Source of the DNA: Patescibacteria group bacterium
GTDB lineage: Bacteria; Patescibacteriota; Minisyncoccia; UBA6257; GWB1-50-10
Reading direction: 5' to 3'
Assembly (NCBI GenBank): GCA_023380415.1
Contig: JAMCRC010000016.1
Location: forward strand, 1-11,294
Length of the DNA: 11,294 nt
In this document: positions 5,213 through 10,858 of the stretch, in pieces
Numbering within the stretch: position 1 is the first letter of the stretch
Layout of the letters: each line of letters starts with the position of its first letter
The notes under the pieces: model-generated
What the model was told of the DNA's origin: nothing
Databases searched by the model: none
The model's input: the letters and a program-made list of their open reading frames with translations, nothing else
Made by a program: the position numbers and the translations under genes

Positions 5213-5797
5213 TTATTTCTTGGTTTTGATTATCTCGTCGATCAGCCCGTATTCCTTGGCCTCGGCGGCCGTCATATAGAAATCGCGATCGGTGTCCTTT
5301 TCTATCTTTTCGAGCTTCTGGCCGGTGTGTTTCGAGAGGATCTGGTTCAGTTTGTCCTTGATCTTCAATATCTGCTTGGCGGTTATCTCGATCTCGGTCG
5401 CCTGGCCTTCCGCGCCGCCCATGACCTGGTGGAGCAGTATTTCGGAGTTCGGCAGGGCGAAGCGCTTGCCTTTGGCTCCGCAGCCCAAGAGGACCGCGCC
5501 CATCGAGGCGGCCATGCCGACGCAGATGGTCGAGACCGGCGCTTTCACGTACTGCATCGTGTCGTAAATGGCGAGCCCGGCCGTAACGGAACCGCCGGGA
5601 GTGTTCAAATAAAGCTGGATCTCCTTCTTGGGATCCTCGTGATCAAGGAAGAGGAGCTGCGCGATTACGGCGTTCGCGACCTCGTCCACGATCGGCCCGC
5701 CCAAGAAGATGATACGTTCCTTAAGGAGACGCGAATAGATGTCGTAGGCCCGTTCGCCGTAAGACGACTTCTCAATGACCGTGGGTATTAAGTTCAT
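5213..5797 (-). CDS. clpP: ATP-dependent Clp protease proteolytic subunit
   Basis: This serine peptidase forms the tetradecameric chamber fed by Clp ATPases. From the chosen start the product is 194 residues and opens MNLIPTVIEKSSYGERAYD, the standard bacterial ClpP N-terminus. The catalytic triad is intact: Ser98 in GMAASMG, His123 in LHQ and Asp172 in DTDRD. GGSVTAG (69-74 region) and the YDTMQ handle region are also present. A longer in-frame start exists at 5848, but it would add 17 residues that do not resemble ClpP and would place the promoter inside the gene. A -35/-10 pair ends 7 nt before the ATG at 5795-5797. No partner ATPase lies in the window. A 14-bp inverted repeat covers the start codon. 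Confidence 0.97.
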   Translation of the reverse strand: MNLIPTVIEKSSYGERAYDIYSRLLKERIIFLGGPIVDEVANAVIAQLLFLDHEDPKKEIQLYLNTPGGSVTAGLAIYDTMQYVKAPVSTICVGMAASMGAVLLGCGAKGKRFALPNSEILLHQVMGGAEGQATEIEITAKQILKIKDKLNQILSKHTGQKLEKIEKDTDRDFYMTAAEAKEYGLIDEIIKTKK

Positions 5798-5893
5798 CCC
5801 CCACATAATATTATGGTTCTTATTCACAATCAAGATGCTTGGTGGCACGTTTTATTTGATGTATGTCGATGAGCGCTAAATTATGTGGGGGAT
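5796..5893. repeat. 14-bp perfect inverted repeat flanking the clpP leader
   Basis: ATCCCCCACATAAT (5796-5809) and ATTATGTGGGGGAT (5880-5893) are exact reverse complements separated by 70 bp. One arm covers the clpP start codon region and most of its -10. The other lies directly next to the GIY-YIG stop codon. Confidence 0.85.
5805..5833 (-). promoter_or_regulatory. Predicted clpP promoter
   Basis: On the minus strand TTGATT (5833-5828), a 17-nt spacer and TATTAT (5810-5805) end 7 nt before the chosen clpP ATG. This supports both the short start and a leaderless transcript. The -10 lies in the right arm of the 14-bp inverted repeat. Confidence 0.65.
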
Positions 5894-6166
5894 TCATGCT
5901 CCGCTATTTTCGGATAGAGTAAGTATTAATCTTTCTTTCAATCTCCTTAGCCCCTGTTTGTGTAATTTAAGAGCGCTCTCTCGATGGAAAGCATCGTGTT
6001 TGTTAGCATACCCCTCGAAATAGATTAATTGCCACGGTAGGTATTTCTTTGTGTGATAAGATTTGCCGCCATTGTGTTCTCTTAACCTTCTTTTGAGATT
6101 ATCCGTACAACCAATATACAAGCTCTGATTTTTCAGAGATTTTAGCAGATAAACGTAGTAAATCAC
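5894..6166 (-). CDS. Small GIY-YIG domain protein
   Basis: This is a 90-residue single-domain protein of the UvrC/URI-like GIY-YIG superfamily. The N-terminus (IYYVYLLKSL) supplies the first motif and LYIGCTDNL the YIG motif. The helix KRRLREHNGGKS carries the conserved Arg and His-Asn, and HRESALKLHKQG carries the helix with the candidate metal-binding Glu. Such stand-alone proteins are common and their role is unclear (nuclease, repair or mobile-element linked). The start is GTG at 6166 with no ATG upstream and no Shine-Dalgarno, so the exact start is uncertain. It follows the membrane-anchored protein gene by 26 nt on the same strand and has no visible promoter, so they may be co-transcribed. 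It is clearly more AT-rich than its neighbours, which suggests recent acquisition. Confidence 0.85.
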   Translation of the reverse strand: MIYYVYLLKSLKNQSLYIGCTDNLKRRLREHNGGKSYHTKKYLPWQLIYFEGYANKHDAFHRESALKLHKQGLRRLKERLILTLSENSGA

Positions 6167-6192
6167 GATTAAGTGACTTAACGGTAGGAGCG

Positions 6193-6666
6193 CTACTTTA
6201 TCAGGTCCACTTCCGTGACGTCAAATGTCGTCGCGCTGAAGATGTTTTGGGCGCTTTTCACCATTACCGTATCGCCGGACTTGATGTCGGCGAGAGTTAT
6301 CGGTGTGCGGACCGGATTGCCGTTTTTGTCGAGCGAAATGGAAACAAATTGCGTGTTGGGACCGGTATTGGCGTTCACGGTCTCAGTGGCCCGGGGCGAG
6401 CCATCGGGGTGGGGGAGGTAATCGCTGGGTTTTTGAACGGTGAGGGAGATGGTCGCGCCGTAGACGTTCTCCACGGTGCCCTGAAGGTCGTTCAAGGTCC
6501 CGGAAGGCGCCGGGAAGGCCATATTCACGATCGGCAGATATTCGTTCGAGGCCGCCTGTCGGCCGTTCATTTGGCCGATGAAATAGCCGATGACCCCTCC
6601 GACGATGAGGATCACGACCGCGATCGCGATGAGCAGCGACTTATTGATTCCCTGATTGTTTGCCAT
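6193..6666 (-). CDS. Membrane-anchored beta-rich protein, unknown function
   Basis: The product has 157 residues. A short cytoplasmic N-terminus (MANNQGINKS) precedes a transmembrane helix at about 11-30 (LLIAIAVVILIVGGVIGYFI). The external part (about 60-157) alternates short strands: GTVENVYGATISL, NTQFVSISLD, then TLADIKSGDTVMVKS and TTFDVTEVDLI. The ending, in which a strand is followed by a DIKxGDTV turn and another strand, resembles small beta-barrel domains like DUF5666 seen in secreted proteins. I give that as resemblance only. An extended -10 (TGTTATAAT) ends 8 nt before the ATG. It is divergent from the Hint protein gene, with an 87-bp gap. Confidence 0.75.
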   Translation of the reverse strand: MANNQGINKSLLIAIAVVILIVGGVIGYFIGQMNGRQAASNEYLPIVNMAFPAPSGTLNDLQGTVENVYGATISLTVQKPSDYLPHPDGSPRATETVNANTGPNTQFVSISLDKNGNPVRTPITLADIKSGDTVMVKSAQNIFSATTFDVTEVDLIK

Positions 6667-6674
6667 ACAAGTTC

Positions 6675-6683
6675 ATTATAACA
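6675..6683 (-). promoter_or_regulatory. Predicted promoter of the 157-residue membrane protein
   Basis: On the minus strand TGTTATAAT is a perfect extended -10, ending 8 nt before the ATG at 6664-6666. No Shine-Dalgarno is present. No clear -35 is seen. Confidence 0.7.
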
Positions 6684-6694
6684 AATCGTCCGTG

Positions 6695-6703
6695 TGATAT
6701 AAT
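6695..6703 (+). promoter_or_regulatory. Distal extended -10 upstream of the Hint protein gene
   Basis: TGATATAAT is a perfect extended -10. Transcription from it would give a leader of about 44 nt containing the ACAAGG/CCTTGT inverted repeat (6715-6720 and 6730-6735). It is one of two tandem extended -10 boxes in this divergent region. Confidence 0.5.
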
Positions 6704-6736
6704 GGAAGAAAGTCACAAGGTTTGGTCCGCCTTGTT

Positions 6737-6745
6737 TGTTATAAT
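6737..6745 (+). promoter_or_regulatory. Proximal promoter of the Hint protein gene
   Basis: TGTTATAAT is a perfect extended -10 ending 8 nt before the ATG at 6754. This predicts a leaderless transcript. The inverted repeat 6715-6735 lies where a -35 or operator would be. Confidence 0.7.
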
Positions 6746-6753
6746 AAAAGCGT

Positions 6754-8466
6754 ATGAAAAACTTGAAGGGGAATCCTTTCTTCTATGCGAGCATAGCCCT
6801 CGCCATCGCCGTCGTTTTCGAGGTCGCGGGAGTCGTTAATGCCGCTTGGACCATTCCGACCCAGGCGCCGACGAACGGCAATCCGGCCCAACCACTCGAC
6901 ACAAGCGCTAATGCCGCTTGGACCATTCCGACCCAGGCGCCGACGAACGGCAATCCGGCCCAACCACTCGACACAAGCGCTCTTACCCAGACAAAGAGCG
7001 GCAACCTGATCATCGCCAACCCGACCGGCATCAAGATCACTAATCCGACGCCGACGATATTTTTCGGCCAGTTCGATTCGCAGGGCTCGTTGGTCGCTTC
7101 CCAGCCGGCGGCTGCCATCCAATTCGCGGGCGGCCAGCTGCAGTACACCAACCAGTACGGGATTCAGCCGTTCCAGGCCTTAGGGAGCGGCGGTATTGGC
7201 AGTTGGCCGATTACCTTGCCGAGCAAGGGCAATTTCGATTTCGTAGCCAGCTCGACCAGCAATTGGACCGGTATCAATCTTGACGGTGACAATCAAACTG
7301 CCGGCGGTCCAAAAGGCGGCCAGCGGATCATTCTCGGCGTTTCTCGGGCGCAGGCGAACGCCGCTCAGAATATTTTCGATGTCGAGGTCAACGGAGATAA
7401 TACTTGGCAGCACATGTTCGAACTGCGTGCTGATGGATCGGTAAGGACCACTGGCGGCATCGATCTGGCGGGAGGCGTTTTCGCCGGCGATCATAGCGCC
7501 CCGAATGGCGGGAATGTTCTTTATAACTGCGTCGCCGATTTGAACGGCAACAGCAGCTGGGGAAACAGCGCCTCGACCTTCACTCCCAGCAGTCCTTTGG
7601 ATATTGGCCAGAGCGTGACCGTCTCCGCTCAAGTGGCTAACGGGAACGTTCAAGTTCAGGCCTGCCGTTCCGGTTATGGTTGTACTGGTTGGCAGAACTG
7701 GGGAGGGACCGTAAAGTACGGCGACCAGGTAATAATGGTGGGGTGGGGAAATATCCAATTGCCGGGGGCGAGCAATATGCTTGTCCAAGCACCGCTCAAA
7801 GTTGGCGGTTCTTATCCCGTAGCTACCCTATACGATTCCAGAACGTTTTTCGCTTTGCGCGGCTCAACGAGCAGTGGCAATTGGGAATCGCTCTATCGTT
7901 GCGAATTGGGCGGTAGCTCCGGGACTCCTTCTACTGGCGGCACCGGCGGCGGTACTGGTGGCGGCACTGGTGGCGGAGGTGGTGGCGGAGGTGGTGGTTG
8001 CTTCGTGGCCGGGACCAAGGTTTTGATGGCGAATGGCGCCGAAAAGAACATTGAATCGGTCGGCGTTGGAGACAAGGTCATCGGCTATATCAATGGCCAT
8101 CAGGTGACGGAGACCGTCAATGGAACGCGGGCGCCTATGAGCAACGGCGTGTACAAATTGACCTTCGCGGACGGGACTTCGCTCGAGCTCACATCTTCCC
8201 ATCCGCTCTTTACGGAAAACGGCTGGGAATCCATCTCCCCCCAGGCGACGTTCGAGGATGATCCGCAACTCGATATCCCGGTCGGAGTGCTCAAAGTGGG
8301 CGATAGCGTCCTCAACGCCTCCGGTAACCTGGTCAAAGTGACCGGAATGGGACATGTCTCCGGCGACCTCCAAGTGTACAGCTTGACTGTCTCGGGTGGG
8401 CACGATTTCTACGCCGGCGGTTACCTGGCGCACAACAACAAGCCGGCCGCCGGTACTCCGCAGTAA
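6754..8466 (+). CDS. Secreted surface protein with C-terminal Hint autoprocessing domain
   Basis: The product has 570 residues. A signal peptide occupies 1-30, with cleavage plausible after VNA at residue 30. A 24-residue segment (29-52) is duplicated exactly at 53-76. Residues about 77-390 form a low-charge, Gly/Ser/Asn-rich, probably beta-structured region with NGDNTWQHMFELRADGSV, reminiscent of tail-fibre or adhesin shafts. A Gly/Thr linker (about 392-415) is almost pure glycine at its end. The Hint domain spans 416-561: Cys416 in GCFVAGTKVLM, the block B motif T480-S-S-H483-P, and a block F/G-like end VYSLTV, H550-D-F, then H560-N561. The next residue is Asn562 rather than Cys/Ser/Thr, and only nine residues follow, so protein splicing is not expected. 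Cleavage or transfer at Cys416 is. The start is fixed by the promoter 8 nt upstream. Confidence 0.88.
   Translation: MKNLKGNPFFYASIALAIAVVFEVAGVVNAAWTIPTQAPTNGNPAQPLDTSANAAWTIPTQAPTNGNPAQPLDTSALTQTKSGNLIIANPTGIKITNPTPTIFFGQFDSQGSLVASQPAAAIQFAGGQLQYTNQYGIQPFQALGSGGIGSWPITLPSKGNFDFVASSTSNWTGINLDGDNQTAGGPKGGQRIILGVSRAQANAAQNIFDVEVNGDNTWQHMFELRADGSVRTTGGIDLAGGVFAGDHSAPNGGNVLYNCVADLNGNSSWGNSASTFTPSSPLDIGQSVTVSAQVANGNVQVQACRSGYGCTGWQNWGGTVKYGDQVIMVGWGNIQLPGASNMLVQAPLKVGGSYPVATLYDSRTFFALRGSTSSGNWESLYRCELGGSSGTPSTGGTGGGTGGGTGGGGGGGGGGCFVAGTKVLMANGAEKNIESVGVGDKVIGYINGHQVTETVNGTRAPMSNGVYKLTFADGTSLELTSSHPLFTENGWESISPQATFEDDPQLDIPVGVLKVGDSVLNASGNLVKVTGMGHVSGDLQVYSLTVSGGHDFYAGGYLAHNNKPAAGTPQ
6838..6981 (+). 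repeat. 72-bp perfect tandem duplication
   Basis: Unit 1 (6838-6909) and unit 2 (6910-6981) are identical base for base by eye. Each encodes 24 residues starting NAAWTIPTQAPTNGN and ending PLDTSA. The unit includes the last residues of the signal peptide and the likely cleavage site, and it keeps the frame. Absence of any silent change implies a very recent event or an assembly artefact. Confidence 0.95.
7936..7998 (+). repeat. Glycine-codon repeat tract before the Hint domain
   Basis: This is a run of GGN codons interrupted by three ACC/ACT threonine codons, turning into uninterrupted glycine codons up to Cys416. It is internally repetitive at 3, 12 and 15 bp scales (for example ACTGGTGGCGG-type units), which makes it prone to length change in multiples of a codon. 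Confidence 0.8.
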
Positions 8467-8483
8467 TTCCGCTTCGTCCAGCA

Positions 8484-8512
8484 AAACAGGCCGCTCTTCT
8501 GAGCGGCCTTTT
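8484..8512 (+). terminator. Intrinsic terminator of the Hint protein gene
   Basis: A 9-bp stem AGGCCGCTC/GAGCGGCCT (8488-8496 and 8501-8509) with loop TTCT is followed by TTT. AAAA precedes it. Confidence 0.85.
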
Positions 8513-8541
8513 GATATATTACATCGCTTGTTTGCTATAAT
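8511..8541 (+). promoter_or_regulatory. Promoter of the FN3/GWISF protein gene
   Basis: TGCTATAAT (8533-8541) is a perfect extended -10 ending 7 nt before the ATG at 8549. A possible -35 TTGATA (8511-8516) sits 19 nt upstream, overlapping the terminator's T tract. A leaderless transcript is predicted. Confidence 0.7.
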
Positions 8542-8548
8542 AATATCA

Positions 8549-10687
8549 ATGGTGAAGAAATTACGCGGCTCTTATTTTGCGGTGCCGCTCATGGCGCTCG
8601 TAGCATCGGCTTTGGTCGCCGGGGTAGCGCTTGCGGTGAGTTCCCCGACCAATCTTCAGGCCACGGCCCAGTCCGCTTGTCAGATCCAAACCCAGTGGAC
8701 AAAAGTTTCAGGCGCTTCGAGTTACATCCTCGAATCGTCGCCCAATCCGACGTTCGTCCCCGCCACTTCCTATAACGCGGGCTCCGGAAATCCGAGATCG
8801 AGCACGGCCTATTACAATGTGAACGGCCTGGCGCCGAAGACGCAACTGTATTTCCAGGTAGAGGCGGTGGACTCGAGCGGCAATACGTCTTCCTGGTCTC
8901 CGGCGATCGGCCAGCCCTCGGTGAGCGCGGCGACTCCCGATATGAACGATCCGACCCAGCCGTACTTTACCGGTGCGACGGGGCAGTACGGCAACAAGCA
9001 GATCCAAATGAAGTTCGCGACCTCGTCGCCGATCAACGCGCAGTACGGCGGATGGAACGTCCAGTACCGGACGTCGAGCGACGGCGTGAGCTTCGGAAAC
9101 TGGACCAATGTGAGCGGGCAGACGCCGCCCGCGACCTACACCTCCTACACCGATAACGGCGGCGGCAATTATTTGAATACCAACTTGGTCTATCAATACC
9201 AGGTGCAGGACTATGACGGCGGCATCGGCTGCTCCCAGTACTGGTATTCTTTCTATTCCAATCCGATAACCGTTCCTACGGTCCCGGCCAACCTTTCCGT
9301 GAGCTATTCCTTCGACGTCAACAAGCCGGCCGGGCAGCAGAACACAATGACGCTTTCCTGGAACGCCAGCAAGGCGGCGGACGGCTATGAGGTCTGGCGG
9401 AGCACGTCCCAAAACAGCGGTTACGCGTGGATCGCCTCTACGACGGCGACCACATATCCGGACAGCAATATAACGACCAGCCAAACCTATTACTATGAAG
9501 TGCGAGCGTTCAATAAGAACAACGCAAACGGCGCGGTCGCTTATTCGGACTATTCTCCGGCCGCTTCCAAGGCGACCTACGGCGCCCCGCAGAATTTGAA
9601 GGCCTTTCTCGCCAAGATTTATCAAAGCGGCAGCCAGACGCTCGCCACCATCAACCTCACCTGGAGCAACACGTATCCCGGAAGCGATTACTACATGGCT
9701 ATGGCGAGCGGCATTAACGCGACGACCGGCTTCAAGCAGATCGGCGTCACGCCCCACGCCGGTTCGGGCGTAGCGACCATGAGTACGACAACGACGGTCA
9801 CGGCCGGCTCCGGCTACACCTTCTGCGTGCAAGCGGCCTTCGGTAGCCAATTGGGTCCCTGCTCGCCGTCCGCGAGCATCGATACCAACGTGGTGCCGCT
9901 TTCCGGTTTCGCCTGGAACGGTTATACGGGCAATACCGGCGGGGGAGGGCCAGTCGGTATCGGGTGGATAGATTTTGCGCCCACCGGAACGAGCCCGGGG
10001 GTCTATATGAACAAAACGACAGGCGCCCTTTCCGGCTATGCGTGGGCGTCGAACGGCGGCTGGCTCTCTTTCAACTCTAGCGATATCGGAAGTGGCTGTC
10101 CGACCGGAGGCAATTGTGCACCAACGATCAACCAATCGACCGGCGCGGCAAGCGGCTGGGCGCGATTCACGGCGGCGAACCCGTCCCAGGGCGCTTGGAC
10201 CGGATGGGTGAGCTTGAATAAAAACAGTCAGGACAATTATTCGAACGTGAGCTACGATTCGACGTCGGGTAATTTCAACGGTTATGCTTGGACCGATCTC
10301 GGTTGGATATCCTTCAATGGCACGGCCGCGGACGGCAGCGCATACTGCGTAACGACCGGAAGCGGTTGCAGTCAATCCGGCCAAGCCCCGCAAATAATAG
10401 CGACTTCAACCGGCATAGATTCTTCAACGGGCAAAGCCTGGATAAACATTAAGTGGAACAATCTACAACCTTATGGTTCTGTTAGTGTAGAAATCAGTCC
10501 GGCGAATAATCCAAGTGCGCCTAAATTACTATTCTCTGCTAAAAGAACCTTCTTGTCTGGTAATTCGCAAGATCGTCCATTTACGCAGCAAACTAACAAT
10601 TTGTCCTACACTATAACCGGCTTATCGACTAGCACGACCTACGGTCTATTTGTTAGAGGGTGTCAAAGCGCAACATCCTGTAATTAG
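8549..10687 (+). CDS. Secreted multi-domain protein with FN3-like and GWISF repeats
   Basis: The product is 712 residues. The signal peptide is MVKKLRGSYFAVPLMALVAS and onward, with cleavage likely after ALA at residue 29. FN3-like modules follow: about 31-125, a divergent one about 130-238, 241-340 (NTMTLSWNASKAADGYEVWR is the classic strand pattern) and 345-448. Residues about 451-600 hold four copies of a Trp/Gly motif of the form GYAW then GWISFN, starting near 453, 496, 536 and 578. A last FN3-like module (about 610-712) ends at the stop. No anchor or sorting signal is visible. The frame is open upstream to a GTG at 8396 inside the previous gene, but the ATG at 8549 follows the promoter by 7 nt and starts exactly at the signal peptide. 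The likely role is adhesion or cell-envelope structure. The last 100 codons are visibly AT-richer. Confidence 0.87.
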   Translation: MVKKLRGSYFAVPLMALVASALVAGVALAVSSPTNLQATAQSACQIQTQWTKVSGASSYILESSPNPTFVPATSYNAGSGNPRSSTAYYNVNGLAPKTQLYFQVEAVDSSGNTSSWSPAIGQPSVSAATPDMNDPTQPYFTGATGQYGNKQIQMKFATSSPINAQYGGWNVQYRTSSDGVSFGNWTNVSGQTPPATYTSYTDNGGGNYLNTNLVYQYQVQDYDGGIGCSQYWYSFYSNPITVPTVPANLSVSYSFDVNKPAGQQNTMTLSWNASKAADGYEVWRSTSQNSGYAWIASTTATTYPDSNITTSQTYYYEVRAFNKNNANGAVAYSDYSPAASKATYGAPQNLKAFLAKIYQSGSQTLATINLTWSNTYPGSDYYMAMASGINATTGFKQIGVTPHAGSGVATMSTTTTVTAGSGYTFCVQAAFGSQLGPCSPSASIDTNVVPLSGFAWNGYTGNTGGGGPVGIGWIDFAPTGTSPGVYMNKTTGALSGYAWASNGGWLSFNSSDIGSGCPTGGNCAPTINQSTGAASGWARFTAANPSQGAWTGWVSLNKNSQDNYSNVSYDSTSGNFNGYAWTDLGWISFNGTAADGSAYCVTTGSGCSQSGQAPQIIATSTGIDSSTGKAWINIKWNNLQPYGSVSVEISPANNPSAPKLLFSAKRTFLSGNSQDRPFTQQTNNLSYTITGLSTSTTYGLFVRGCQSATSCN

Positions 10688-10736
10688 CTGAATATATGAG
10701 CCTGCGATACTTCTTGCGGGCTGGATTCGTAAAGAA

Positions 10737-10755
10737 ATGCAGAAAACATCTGCAT
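10737..10755 (+). terminator. Hairpin downstream of the FN3/GWISF gene
   Basis: A 7-bp perfect stem ATGCAGA/TCTGCAT with loop AAACA is followed by AATTTGACTTTTTG, a broken T-rich tract. A second weaker stem AGCCTGC/GCGGGCT with one G-T pair lies just upstream (about 10699-10721). Together they may terminate the upstream gene before the next promoter. The tail overlaps the next -35. Confidence 0.45.
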
Positions 10756-10758
10756 AAT

Positions 10759-10788
10759 TTGACTTTTTGATATATTGTGTGGTATAAT
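10759..10788 (+). promoter_or_regulatory. Strong promoter of the Asp-box protein gene
   Basis: TTGACT (10759-10764), an 18-nt spacer and TATAAT (10783-10788), with TG one base before the -10 (10780-10781). It is the best promoter in the window. The predicted start near 10795 gives a leader of about 65 nt, unlike the other genes here. Confidence 0.85.
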
Positions 10789-10797
10789 ACAGACAGC

Positions 10798-10813
10798 CTA
10801 AGGGAATCCTTAG
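10798..10813 (+). promoter_or_regulatory. Small hairpin at the start of the leader
   Basis: A 6-bp stem CTAAGG/CCTTAG with loop GAAT lies within a few bases of the predicted transcript 5' end. It could protect the mRNA or be a regulator half-site pair. No known riboswitch is recognised. Confidence 0.5.
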
Positions 10814-10842
10814 AAAAGAAAACTACACATTAACTAGATAAG

Positions 10843-10849
10843 AAAGGAG
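10843..10849 (+). promoter_or_regulatory. Shine-Dalgarno AAAGGAG
   Basis: AAAGGAG lies 9 nt before the ATG at 10859 and is the only strong Shine-Dalgarno sequence next to a start codon in the window. Confidence 0.85.
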
Positions 10850-10858
10850 CGCTTTGAA

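Noticed and set aside
5798..5848. Longer clpP start at 5848
   Set aside because: The 17 added residues do not match ClpP, and the -35/-10 pair would lie within the coding region. The standard MNLIPTV start is at 5797.
6838..6981. CRISPR-like or insertion-sequence origin for the 72-bp repeats
   Set aside because: There are only two units, with no spacers, inside a coding frame. No transposase or terminal inverted repeats are present in the window.
7864..8484. A 206-codon open frame on the minus strand opposite the Hint domain
   Set aside because: It reads the glycine tract as Ala/Thr/Ser repeats and has no motif. The plus-strand Hint motifs are decisive.
8396..8548. Upstream extension of the FN3/GWISF gene to GTG 8396
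   Set aside because: It overlaps the Hint gene and its terminator and would bury the signal peptide. The promoter and ATG 8549 fit better.
8708..10393. A 561-codon open frame on the minus strand opposite the FN3/GWISF gene
   Set aside because: The translation is Arg/Gly/Ala-rich with no domain pattern, whereas the plus strand has a signal peptide, FN3 and repeat motifs. Its end coincides with the change to AT-rich codons, as expected for a shadow.
10732..10746. Exact 15-nt match AAGAAATGCAGAAAA to the infB start (988-1002)
   Set aside because: The match ends at once on both sides, lies in a noncoding hairpin, and a 15-mer coincidence in A-rich sequence is not convincing.
10766..10777. TTTTGATATATT shared with 8509-8520 upstream of the FN3 gene
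   Set aside because: Both lie in AT-rich terminator/promoter junctions at different distances from the -10, so no common element can be argued.
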